Source of the DNA: Punica granatum
Taxonomy: Eukaryota > Streptophyta > Magnoliopsida > Myrtales > Lythraceae
Direction: 5' to 3'
NCBI RefSeq assembly: GCF_007655135.1
Contig: NC_045128.1
Location: 15,516,230-15,580,229 of the forward strand
DNA length: 64,000 nucleotides
The notes beneath the pieces were generated by a model. That model did no database searches and was not told where the DNA came from. It saw only the letters and a list, made by a program, of their open reading frames with translations. The position numbers were made by a program, and so were the translations under genes. This document shows, one piece after another, positions 13,701-24,600 of the stretch. Position 1 is the stretch's first letter; each line of letters starts with the position of its first letter.

Positions 13701-14451
13701 TATGCTGAGAGTCTGAGCTGTTTATGAGGTGCTCAATAAAGTCTAATTGGTTTGACAATCTTATGCTCGTGTAAATCGGGTTTGCTTCGTGATATCGAAC
13801 CTTCTGAAACTTTGTTAAAGTTGCAAGGGGATATCGAGTTATGAAGTCACAGTTATTGCAGGTGAAAATTTTGTTAAAGTTGTTCTTTTGTGTAACAGTC
13901 AGTAACACGTAGAAGAAACATTATAGAAAGGAGTAGACGATTAAGTGAAAGTGACTATTAACCGTAAGTCAAGTATTGTTCAATCCTTGAAAGGAGTAGA
14001 CGATTAAGTGAAAGTGACTATTAACCATAAGTCAAGTTTTGTTCAATGCTTGAGAAGGCGTTACCTTTTGCTGTGACTACTAACAAACAAAGGTTCACTT
14101 TCTGATGGGAACTGGCAATGGTGTCTACAGGACCCCAAAGGAGCACAGAAGAAGACCATCGTCCTCAGAAACCTTTGCGTTGGGTTCGGAAACTTACAGG
14201 CGACCAATGAGAACGTACCGCCCGGGGCAGAACAAGTGAAGCTGCCCGAGGCAGCAGAGATCTTAGTGAAGGCGGCTTCTAACTGCTGCGGGAAAATCTT
14301 CACCCACTGCTGCTGCATGTGCTGCATACAGTGCTGCTCCCGACTTAATGACCAGTTCGTGATTGTTCTGACTCAGCTCTGCAGCGCTCTCGCTTGCTTA
14401 GGGTGCTTTGAGTGTTGCACTCAGATCTGCTGTGGAGGGCACGATGGATAA
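7787..14451 (+). CDS. VIT and VWA domain protein, inter-alpha-trypsin inhibitor heavy chain-like
   Basis: I assembled thirteen exons with GT-AG introns: 7787-8179, 8421-8573, 8657-8869, 8970-9059, 9173-9289, 9376-9645, 10266-10422, 11272-11349, 11859-11956, 12496-12666, 12946-13020, 13500-13607 and 14131-14451. All phases agree, giving 747 residues and stop TAA. The start MSAEDF was chosen because plant homologues begin there; an in-frame ATG 18 bp upstream exists. Residues about 60-280 fit a VIT-type domain. The VWA domain starts near 327, with a metal-site motif DISGSM (D333, S335, S337) and a later ITDG. The last exon is rich in cysteine (about 693-742, runs CC and CCC), suggesting S-acylation or metal binding. 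Length and order closely match what I recall of Arabidopsis At1g19110. Its biochemical role in plants is unknown to me; VWA domains usually mediate protein binding. Confidence 0.93.
10545..10861. mobile_element. MITE-like element in intron 7 of the VIT/VWA gene
   Basis: About 317 bp with partly matching ends: GAGTGCGTTTGG at the left and ACAAACACACCC at the right (reverse complement GGGTGTGTTTGT). Inside are repeats of GAGTTGAGTTGAGTT and of AATGATTGTGTTGTTGAATTG-like text. A related copy in opposite orientation lies at about 43099-43430. The outer GTTTGG-type ends resemble hAT-like plant MITEs, but I could not read a target duplication, so the superfamily is tentative. Confidence 0.65.
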
Positions 14452-14734
14452 CAAAAGTTAAAACTTCGATCCCTCTTTTCTCCTGATTTTCAATCTGTGA
14501 CCGAGCGGGGGTGCATAATTGACGAGGTATAGTTTGAAGTGTAAGATATTTCGGTTGTTCCACATGTATAACTTTATAAAAATGTGCAGTTACAAACGAT
14601 ACGGGAGCTTTTCTGAGCAGTTTGGAGAGACTCTTGGTTGGTTGCAAAGGTAAGATGTGGCTTTTGTACAAAGTTGGTGCGGAATAGATGGGATGTTTCT
14701 GTAACTCTTTTGGTTTAAGTTATCTCATCTCTCA
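14452..14734 (+). other. Probable 3' untranslated region of the VIT/VWA gene
   Basis: Sequence following the TAA stop, up to the start of the 1-kb duplication. No ORF of interest. I saw no exact AATAAA, so the end of the transcript is not defined. Confidence 0.45.
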
Positions 14735-15738
14735 TTTGTAAGGTCATGATTGGTACTCGAGAACTAGAACAGAGAAAAAGTTATTTGCATGCAACATAAC
14801 AGTTCTATTTCCATATTCCCTTTCTCTGATACCAAATGCGACGTACAGTAATTTGATTCTCGAATCATATGAATTCGTTAATCAGCTGAAGTAAAAACTT
14901 AAGGCAATGTGAATTTTCACTATTCTGGTTTTGTTTTGATAGTGTCAAACGAAAATTAGGACATACGACTTGTGAAAAGAAACAAGGTAAGAGATTTCGG
15001 GTTTCCGGCAAAACCCGCTTGCTACTTACACACGACGTACGTTGGAGGGCATCTTTTTGTACATTAATAGCATTAAGAATGAAGTATATAAATGATCTTC
15101 AGCCTGGTCTATTTATGGCATCAATTGCCTATCAATTTACCTCTTGAGGAAAATTTTCCCTACTGGCCCGGCGGGTCTCGTGTTGATGGCATGGGATCTG
15201 CCGAAACTTAATCCGTTTATATCTGATTGTTTGCTAACTGCTCATCAATAGGTTAAGCACAATTCTTGGTCTCACCAAAAAAAAAAGCTTTTATCAGTAG
15301 GGTTAAGTATCAAAAAGTTCAGGGAAAAATTTGAATGTGCACCCCGAAATTCATTTCATATATATTTTGCACCTTGAAGTTTGAGTTGTTTGTCGCATTA
15401 TGCACTTTAGAGATGGTAAATTAAATCTGTTCAAATCTCCTTCCTTGAATGGTCTAAATCTTTATGAAACCTTAAGAAATTTTAATAGTTACAATACATT
15501 TAATTGATAAGGATCAAAGCCATAGAATTGACGAAAGTAGAACACTTTTGCTTGACTTTTGTTCGCGATCGAATCTATAGTAATGCCTATGGATTTCTTC
15601 TGCTAAATTATTGACAGATCTACGACACTCGTACAAAATGGGAGAACATACTAAAATAAAGGGTGCATAATACTAAAATTTAAACTTCTGGGTTCTAAAG
15701 AGACCGGAGGATAATTCTCAGTGTGCAAAATACTAAGG
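14735..15738. repeat. 1-kb direct repeat, copy 1
   Basis: Starts TTTGTAAGGTCATGATTGG and ends GTGCAAAATACTAAGG. It is nearly identical to 16158-17159. Within about the first 620 bp the two copies differ mostly by one- to three-base insertions and deletions; the last 400 bp look identical. It does not begin TG or end CA, so it is not a typical LTR. Confidence 0.9.
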
Positions 15739-16157
15739 GCACGTTTGGTTCGAAGGATTAGAATAGACAGGGAATAGAATAGACTGGGATTAGAATAGAC
15801 AGGGAATAGAATGAAAATTCTGATGAAATTTTTGTGTTTGGTTAGAGGGAATGGACAGGGAATAGAATTATAATTCTGATATTTGGTTGGGTTGAATAAG
15901 GAATAGAAAGAACAGGAATATGATAAAAGACAGAAATGCCCTTCATATAAATATAATGGATTTTATAGATAAATAGATAACTTTAATGACAATTTTTATA
16001 ATTAATAAAAAAAATAAAAATTTAAAAATATAAAGAAAGGTAATTCTAAAAATTAAAAAATTTAATTAAATTACTAAAAATTGTGTTTATTAATAAAATT
16101 AATTATTTTAATAATGTAATAAGCATAATTATCTATTTTTATAATTTAAAAAAATAG
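15739..16157. mobile_element. 419-bp AT-rich spacer between the 1-kb repeats, possible truncated MITE
   Basis: Begins GCACGTTTGGTTCGAAGG and contains several GGAATAGAATAGAC-like units before a long A/T-rich tail. The CGTTTGGTTCG left end looks like a common plant MITE terminus, but no matching right end was found. It may be a fragment of an element or only part of the duplicated unit. Confidence 0.35.
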
Positions 16158-17159
16158 TTTGTAAGGTCATGATTGGTACTCGAGAACTAGAACAAAGAAA
16201 AGTTATTTGCATCAACATAACAGTTTCTATTTCCATATCCCTTTCTCTGATACCAAATGCGCGTACAGTAATTTGATTCTCGAATCATATGAATTCGTTA
16301 TCAGCTGAATAAAACTTAAGGGCAATGTGAATTTTCACTATTCTGGTTTTGTTTTGATAGGTCAATCAAACGAAAATTAGGACATACGACTTGTGAAAAG
16401 AAACAAGGTAAGAGATTTCGGGTTTCCGGCAAAACCCGCTTGCTACTTACACACGACGTACGTTGGAGGGCATCTTTTTGTACATTAATAGCATTAAGAA
16501 TGAAGTATATAATGATCTTCAGCCTGGTCTATTTATGGCATCAATTGCCTATCAATTTACCTCTTGAGGAAAATTTTCCCTACTGGCCCGGCGGGTCTCG
16601 TGTTGATGGCATGGGATCTGCCGAAACTTAATCCGTTTATATCTGATTGTTTGCTAACTGCTCTCATCAATAGGTTAAGCACAATTCTTGGTCTCACCAA
16701 AAAAAAAAAGCTTTTATCAGTAGGTTAAGTATCAAAAAGTTCAGGGAAAAATTTGAATGTGCACCCCGAAATTCATTCATATATATTTTGCACCTTGAAG
16801 TTTGAGTTGTTTGTCGCATTATGCACTTTAGAGATGGTAAATTAAATCTGTTCAAATCTCCTTCCTTGAATGGTCTAAATCTTTATGAAACCTTAAGAAA
16901 TTTTAATAGTTACAATACATTTAATTGATAAGGATCAAAGCCATAGAATTGACGAAAGTAGAACACTTTTGCTTGACTTTTGTTCGCGATCGAATCTATA
17001 GTAATGCCTATGGATTTCTTCTGCTAAATTATTGACAGATCTACGACACTCGTACAAAATGGGAGAACATACTAAAATAAAGGGTGCATAATACTAAAAT
17101 TTAAACTTCTGGGTTCTAAAGAGACCGGAGGATAATTCTCAGTGTGCAAAATACTAAGG
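16158..17159. repeat. 1-kb direct repeat, copy 2
   Basis: Same sequence as 14735-15738 in the same orientation. Examples of difference: GCATGCAACA versus GCATCAACA, GCGACGTACA versus GCGCGTACA, and ATAAATGATC versus ATAATGATC. The sequence after it (TTACATTGGAAC) differs from that after copy 1, which fixes the right border. Confidence 0.9.
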
Positions 17160-18225
17160 TTACATTGGAACTCCTTTTACCTTCTCACTTAAAGTTGTCT
17201 CTTTTTTCCACAGAGAAAAAAATTCTCTATGTTTTCTTTTATCATATAAAATTTCTTTTTCTTTTCTTATATTTGCTAATATCATACTTCTTGGTAACCT
17301 ACTATATCATATGTAAATCCTTCTTTCTTCTCTATTTATTTCATTTTAAATGCCTTTTACTACTGTCAATTAATTCTCTTTCTTTTCTTCCAGTTTTCCT
17401 TAATATTCAAAGAAGAATTTATTTGTTTACGTAGAGATAAAATGAATATATAAATTAATTATTTCTAATAAATATTTAAGATAAAAGTATTCCGGATAGT
17501 AAAGTGCAGCGAAGAAAGTATTTGAAGTAAACCGCAATTATTCAATTTAGTTCTTTTTTTCCCACTTTGGATGTTTACTTTTACACTGTAGTTTGTATCC
17601 GTGCTACGGGCAGAGTTGCACATTCTTTTCAAATTTTCCAATACTTTTAGTGAAAAATAATAATATAATTTAAAAATTAACAAATTACATTAAAAAATAA
17701 GAACTTATCCCGAAAATGAAAAATAGTTTAAAATAGGTGGTTTTCTTTTCTCTGATGGGGTTGTGGGTTTAGTATGGGTGGTGATTTACTACTTAGTTAC
17801 AAATATGACTTCAATATGATGATCCATAGTCATTGAAATTTATATAATAAGGGTATTCTGGAGAAATGCCAAAAGAGAGCTTTTGCCTTTACTTATTAGA
17901 ATAAATTACATATTTGATTTGATGAAACAAAACGTAGAATCTATGGCAAGTGGTGGACTATGAGTATCCAATTGTGTTATTATTGGTTGAAAATAAGCTG
18001 AGGAAAAAATTATTATTTACCAATATAGGACATATACATACATATATATATATATATATATATTAATACTCCCAACCAAACTAGTTTTATACCCACCACG
18101 ACAAGATAAGTAATTCTTTCTCCACACGTAATATATATATATATATATATATCAATCATGTTAAATAATGATAATTAGACATAACCTTAATCGAGGGACA
18201 AAAAGTACTCCTACGCAATATTATC

Positions 18226-18258
<33 letters not shown>

Positions 18259-19178
18259 TTTATTCCTAATTTATTTATTGAAGCTTTATATTTTAGGATT
18301 GATAAAAAATAGAAAAAGGCCCTGTTGAGGGTGAATTTGGGGCCCAAGGCCCCCCAAAAATGGCCCTTTTTTGAAGGCCCATAAACTTCAATGAGCTTTC
18401 GAAGCATCTGCATCTATGATATAACCTGAACATTGGGAACAGTCTGATATATTTACTTGCAAGAAGGCTCTTTTTTTTGCCCCTAAAAAAATAAGAGAGG
18501 GAAAATATAAAGGCACGTGTAGTCCCATCCTTGAAAATTGAGTATGGATTCTCTACGTGCTAGGTCAAGGCGTAAGCATCTCTCTTTGCTAGAAAGCCCT
18601 TTTACTTTTCCATTTCAAAAGGACTCTCTTCAACTTGTTAGATTTTGAGTTCTAAAGATGTGTACTGGCCATGTGTGAGCTCATTTATTAATTAATAAGA
18701 CTTGTGTATGTAATAATCTTTAAACTGCAACCCATTAAAAAATATTGAAACATGAACTCATTGTGATGTCAAAACATAGGACGTAATTGTGGTGTTACTT
18801 GAAATATCCACAAGGATGAGAGCGGAAGACTCCAGTCCGCGCGGGAAGGGTCGGCGGCGCACAGCCTTTAACTGTAGAAGATGCGCTGATGCTTCCGTAA
18901 CATGACACAGGGATGTCTTCGGCATGACGACAATTAAATACCCGATGAAGAATATTGGCTTAGAAGAATATATTTGAGAATGTACGGGGGTTTGGTTACA
19001 ATAACATAATTTTTGTTGAGAAAGCCAATTAAAGAAAGCAAGCTTCAAAACCTATAGTAGGCTATTCAAGTACCAATGCTTACGATGTAGAAATTATAGT
19101 TTGGGGGTTTACCTTTGCGAACATAGGAATACTTTCCAGTTTGGGAAACCTACTTAGCTAGTGGAATTTCCATGTTTA
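17160..19178. other. AT-rich intergenic DNA with TA microsatellites
   Basis: No gene recognised. It contains three (TA)n runs near 18043-18063, 18132-18152 and 18225-18251. A moderately GC-rich patch at about 18820-18920 gives a 96-codon ORF on the minus strand with no family signature. I do not call a gene here. Confidence 0.5.
18041..18063. repeat. TA dinucleotide microsatellite
   Basis: Uninterrupted (TA)n of about 20 bases. Similar runs occur at 18132-18152, 18225-18251, 27868-27889 and about 51508-51522. Confidence 0.9.
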
Positions 19179-19191
19179 GATTAAGCATTAC

Positions 19192-19361
19192 ATTTTTTTT
19201 TTTTTTTTCTTAGTTATAAGGGAGACTCAATTCCAATTACAATGAAAGAGAAATCATCAAAAACTAATAAAGGGGTACGGGTAGTCCTACTAATTATCGA
19301 ACCTACGACCTTTAGATCAATAGGCAAGAGCATACGCTACTGCGCTACACTATTTTTCTAT
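19192..19361 (-). mobile_element. tRNA-derived SINE with target-site duplication
   Basis: Read on the minus strand, it has an RNA polymerase III box A (TAGCGCAGTAGCG, plus positions 19335-19347), a box B (GGTTCGATAAT, 19293-19303) about 30 bp downstream, a short body and a poly(A) tail (16 T on the plus strand, 19193-19208). It is flanked by 13-bp direct repeats, GATTAAGCATTAC at 19179-19191 and GATTAAGCACTAC at 19362-19374, with one mismatch. This combination is diagnostic of a SINE inserted by LINE-type target-primed reverse transcription. Confidence 0.9.
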
Positions 19362-19972
19362 GATTAAGCACTACCTTAATCCTCCGCAAACCGAAAAAGC
19401 TGTCTCTTGCATATATATTCCAAACCAAGGGTTTTACATTGTTCTGCGTGTCTTATGTTTCAAAGAAAAGGCCTCTGAGTGCTCGGGGTATGTTATCTTT
19501 GAGGGAGACCCCTTTCCTTTGCTTGCGATGTGCAAATAATTCATTATATATCGTCCCGTACCATTACCAATCCCTCCAAGAAAGTTAGCTGGGGGAATTT
19601 CAACGACAATCGATATATCTTTGATAATTCTTTTGTGGGGATAAAGGAACATAGTTTTGCTTCCTTCATATATAACTACACGAATGATCAGACACAATCA
19701 GAAATAATTCAGTCAGCTCATGCATGCCCTTATAATGCGTTATACTGTCATCCATATGTTTATTTTCATTTCTTTTTTTACCACAAAAGAGGGCCCTACA
19801 TATACGCATTTTAAAATATAGAAATAATTCCTCCAATATCTACCATGCTTTCACGGTATCATGTTAACAAGGCTAACCTACATATATAATGTACATGTTT
19901 AACTTTTGTGGCAATATAAGTAAATGATAGTAAAATGGAAATGTATTATGCGTATTATAAGGGTATTCTGGA

Positions 19973-20870
19973 CTAGACAAATCACCCGCGTATGCGCGGG
20001 CTAGAATTATTATAATGATTAACAAAATTATTATCACTAAGTTCTTTCACTATGACCTTTATGAAAATAATTTGTTTGTTCTCTCACATCTTCCTATCAT
20101 TTTATGAATGCAATCTCTCCTTGATTAGTAGAATGATGTCACTATAAGAATATATCGATTCTCCCTAATTCAAAAAATCTATTATTATATTCTTTCGCTA
20201 TGACCTTTATGAAACTAATTTGTTTGTTCTCTTACATCTTCCTATCATTTTGTGAATGCAATCTCTGCTTGATAAATAGAATGATGTCACTATAAGAATA
20301 TATCGATTCCCCCTAATTCAAAAAAATCCTCGAATGAATATATTTTATTTCTTACATCCAATAAAAAAATATATACCATAAATGCCATATATGGCATGAT
20401 TGTATCCTCTCAAATATTCCATTAGTTGCTTAAATAAAAATTTTATTCTATACTTCATATAAAATTATCTCCCTCTAATCTATATACAATATAATTTATT
20501 TATCTCGAAATGATGATGATGATTTCAATATCTTTTGGTTTCTACAGTTGATGAATATTTTTCTCAAATTCCCCTCTATGTCAAAGATCATAGAGCCAAA
20601 AAATGGGTTCTTTATCTAGAATACGACACTTTTTTAAGTTCACAATAATCAAATTCTATTAATTATAAATAACATAAATCTAGTATTTATGACTTTTCAT
20701 AAGTTTAAATCTTTTCGGCTTCTAAAGTCGAGGTGACAACATGATATTGTGACAATTTTCACATTCTTGTTGCTGGTGACACAAAAACGTCTCGCAACCA
20801 GAGTTAGGTTTCGTCGTAAGTGGCATATTATGACGCGTATCTTCGGTTTTTATTATTTTATATAGATAGA
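19973..20870 (-). mobile_element. Non-autonomous Helitron
   Basis: On the minus strand the element starts TCTATCTATATAAAAT at 20870, preceded by host A, and ends with CTAG at 19973, followed by host T. Eight bases before the end lies a perfect 6-bp GC hairpin (CCCGCG..CGCGGG, plus 19985-20000). These are the classic Helitron features: A/T insertion, TC start, CTRR end and subterminal hairpin. It is about 898 bp and carries no Rep/helicase coding sequence, so it depends on other copies for movement. It contains an internal tandem repeat. Confidence 0.85.
20043..20328. repeat. 148-bp period tandem repeat inside the Helitron
   Basis: Copy 1 is about 20043-20181 and copy 2 about 20191-20328. Both run from TTCTTTC(A/G)CTATGACC to CCTAATTCAAAAAA, with few differences. 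Confidence 0.88.
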
Positions 20871-21238
20871 TAGTTATGAGAGGGCATGTACGATTAATGT
20901 TATCATGATGTGTACATTTTTACACTAGATATGAGCCAAGAAAAGCAAATATTGAGTGAAATATATTAGGACTTGATACGATGATTGGCAGGAGGAAGAA
21001 TTTTTGATAGCGGGGCGAATAAGTAGACGAATTCATTAAAATTGGAACCAGGTGAAATGATTTGTGACTCCTGGAAGGTTTAACTTTATTGAAATATATT
21101 GTCCCACACCAAAAAATTGAGAAAGAAACTACAAGTTTACATGATGCTTGACTTTAGCAACCTATCAACTTAAGCTCTTGGGTTGCAGATGTGCTCGAGC
21201 CCGTGTAGCGCCAAGTGAGAATTTTACATGGTATCAGA
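20871..21238 (+). mobile_element. Possible LTR or retroelement flank preceding a primer-binding site
   Basis: This stretch ends with TTTTACA directly before a TGGTATCAGAG primer-binding site, so part of it may be the 3' portion of an old 5' LTR. Its left border is not visible and no matching second LTR was found. Confidence 0.35.
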
Positions 21239-21249
21239 GAGGGTTATGC
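21239..21249 (+). mobile_element. Orphan Ty1/copia-type primer-binding site
   Basis: TGGTATCAGAG is complementary to the 3' end of initiator methionine tRNA, the usual primer of plant copia elements. No gag or pol coding sequence follows, so only a 5' fragment remains. Confidence 0.6.
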
Positions 21250-21525
21250 TTTCGCGCGCACGTTAAGCTTTTGAATTACAGATGGGCTCAAGTTCGTGTT
21301 GGGACGAGTGACAATTTTGCGAACTTTCCTTTTTTTAAAAAAAAAAAAAGAGTAAGATCTCCTTTGGTACGCGAGATTAGAATAAAATGAAATGGAATAA
21401 GCATCTCATTCTTCCACTTCAGTTCAGTAGTTCCTCATTTCATGTCACTTATATGAGTTGGAAAAGGCATTCTCATATGATAATATATATTGCGTAATTT
21501 GGTTGAATAATCAAAGAATAATCAA

Positions 21526-21640
21526 AGAGGATGTACAGCAATAACGCATATTTTCATCTGGTAACTAAGAGGTTCTAGGTTCGATACTCATTATAGGAAC
21601 GTTCATGTCCCTTTATAAGCTATTATGATTTTTATTTTAT
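21526..21640 (+). mobile_element. Possible SINE remnant
   Basis: A box-B-like GGTTCGATACTC lies at 21579-21590, preceded at about the right distance by a weak box-A-like segment (TACAGCAATAACG). The following text resembles the body of plant tRNA-derived SINEs and becomes T-rich. No poly(A) tail or flanking duplication could be read, so this is tentative. Confidence 0.4.
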
Positions 21641-24600
21641 CATACTAGGCCCATGGACCTCCCTTATAATGGGAAAAAAAGGATAAGTAATGATCATTTC
21701 CTCATTTGAAATGCTTTGAATAGGTATCATATATTTTCTTTTCATTTCATATATCAAAGAATATATATAGATTGATATTTTGGTAAATAAGTTCAGTATT
21801 ATAATTATATTCCTTATATTGTCACGTTGAATGAAAAAAATAACAAGTTCTCTCTCAATACTATTACATTTCATTTTATAAAATCTCTTCCATTTCATAA
21901 TTCATGCATATGAAACTCGATGTAAAGGTGTAACTTTCTTTAAAATCTCTTAAAGGGAGAAATACCCAAGTTATGCTAAAAAATTTACACTTTTTCTCCT
22001 ATAATTATGATATAAATTCTACTATAGTTACATAGAATATGATTGTAGGGTGTATTATTTTACGCCTTCAAATAACATGGAACCATTCACGGAAAATCTC
22101 ATTCATCAATGTTTTATATAAATTTATTTATAGAATTCACGTTTAGCCCAAAAATACTTTTTTATACACTTTCACCACAAATTCTAAAGTACAACTTTTT
22201 GTCTTTTAAAAACGGCAGAGGCCAAGGAAGCCACCTGCCGTCTGCCTTTGCCTGAGATGAGGTTACCTAGTGACCTCTCTAGTTTCCACTTTCCAATGAC
22301 CCAAGTTGTAAGGTGGTCGTGCTCCGATTTTAGTACGGAAAAAAGGCAACAATTCGTTTTCACACTTCCCAGAAAAATAAAAAAGTTCTTTCCCATTCAA
22401 ATCTTTAAAATGGGTTTTTTAGATAATGCCATAATTAAAAATGATTTCGTGACAAAAGAGAGATATCACATTCTTGAAGAAAATATCCAACTAAATTTAT
22501 TTAATCTGCAAATAATCTGTTGATGGAGTACAAAGATAGCGTTAAAGAACATAAACTCAAATGACAATTTTAGAGGATATCCTACATTGCCTTTCATCTC
22601 TTTAGGGTAGTTCTAGGCTCTAGAATATGATCCGAAGACCCTCATATCGATGTGAGAGGATGCAACCATGTTGAGATGCTTAAATACCCATGGAATGATG
22701 GCTAAATCTCTTGATAATAGGCTGATGAACTCGTGACCGTGTCGTTAAGGATATCTCATACCGCTACAAACATGTAACTTGGATTGTTGAGGGGCACCTC
22801 TGCCGTTACAAGCTCAAATCTATGAGCTAAGCTACGCTGCGCTACTCCTAAGGTAGACTAGGCTACATATAAGCTAAAATAATTTAAAGATATGTGTTGA
22901 TGTTTTGTTTATGTCAAAAGGCCCTTTCTGGTAAGTATCTTATGGTATTCATAGATTTCATCATCTCCAATAGGTTGAGATTTGATTTTTTTAGCACTGA
23001 GATCGTGGGTTTAGTAGTGGAAGCTTTCCTTTAGATTCATGCCAGGTTTTAGGACCCATTTATCACGTTCTAAATGAATAATATTCGATTGGCGTCCTTT
23101 AGTCACTAGTTCAAACTCACATAAATTGTCTACATACGACATCACATTTCATATTATGATCCCCCAACTATAAGCTTAGCGTACACATAGATGTCTCCCT
23201 AGTTTTACAACTTCACATGCCGTTTCAAACTTGTTAACCCATGAGTTAAGAATGTGCTTTATTATCTTGTTTATATGTCACCGCTTAGCTCCACTAATTA
23301 ATGAGTCTAAGACTTTCCTAATATTACTAAAATGCTACGGGATTCACGGACTGCCCTATAATGACGAAAATGCCCCAACTAGCACTGCCACATGTATATA
23401 TATCGGCAACAGATGCGTTCCCTCCCTCCCAACCCCAAAACCCGGGGGAGTGAGAGGGAGTATCGATGCTTGGGGATAGGCATAACAGCGGCCGGAGGTG
23501 GGAAACAAAGCAAAACAGAGGAGAAGAGCGAAAAACATTATTGTGCAACAAGAATATGAACGCAATTGACTGACCAATCGACTTCAAACTGGGATGGAAT
23601 TTTTGTGGAAACGTTTGAAAAGCATAATCTAAACACTTTTCACTAGAATTTACCAAAACAAAAAAAAAAAAAAACACTTTTCATTAGAAATTAGAACAAT
23701 ATGAAAATTAACTTAATTACATTGTTTAGATATATAATTTATTGAAGCTTATAAATTACTTAATTTCCTCAAATTACAGCTCAAATATATATAGTCAAAC
23801 CAAAAAAAAGAAAAAAAGATTTAGTAGATTAGGATCATAAAGTATACATAATATATAAATTTAAGACCGATGTTATGTAATTTATAGGCAACATATTGTA
23901 AAATGGATGTTACATACTCCTCCCTTCGATGGTAGCTTCTCGTCTACGGCAATACTACTCCTCATCAGCGTTAGCACCCCCACCCTTCACAATCAGAATC
24001 GCGATTCCAGCCGGTTTGCTCTTCCTCCCACTGGTTTAAATCAACCATTTTGTAGCTGCCTTTTCTTATTGATTTTTAACTGGTTCGGTTCCCTGTTGAT
24101 ATATCGTTGGTTTGAACTGATCAAGAGAGTGCTAGTTGCTTAGCTGCTTTAGTTCCTTATGTTTGATTATCTTGGGATTGGGCTGCTAGGTTAGGTTGAT
24201 TAAGATTGGATGATGGTTGCTAATTTGAACCGATCGACAGAGCTCTAGCTGTACAACATCTCTAGTTCCTTAGATTTGACTGTCTAGGAATTGTGATTTG
24301 TGTTGAGAGCTTGTGCTCGGATATCGACCCAAGGCATCCTTATTATTCTATCTCTCGTAACGGAGATAGAAATTCACCGGGGATTAATGGATTGGATTGA
24401 GGATTCCTTTTCTTGATTTTTACAAGGGGTTCATGGAGAATTGTTATGGGAAGTAGTCGAACGAGATTATTAGTTTCAGGAAGGCTTTTACAATTGTAAC
24501 GTTCTTACTCGTTGTGGATTCATGCCTATATTTCTTTTGTAACTTGCTTGGTGGATTAACTAATGTATGTGGCTCTTGTAATTTGTGCTTGGATATTTTC

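Noticed and set aside
14735..17159. The two 1-kb repeats as LTRs of a small retrotransposon
   Set aside because: They do not start TG or end CA, and the 419-bp spacer has no primer-binding site or polypurine tract.
17590..17606. GC hairpin-like CCGTGCTACGGG as a Helitron end
   Set aside because: The stem is present, but the bases that should form the end read CTAC on the minus strand, not CTRR, and no start was found.
18758..19048. 96-codon minus-strand ORF as a gene
   Set aside because: No family signature and no conserved splice context; it lies in repeat-rich DNA next to a SINE.
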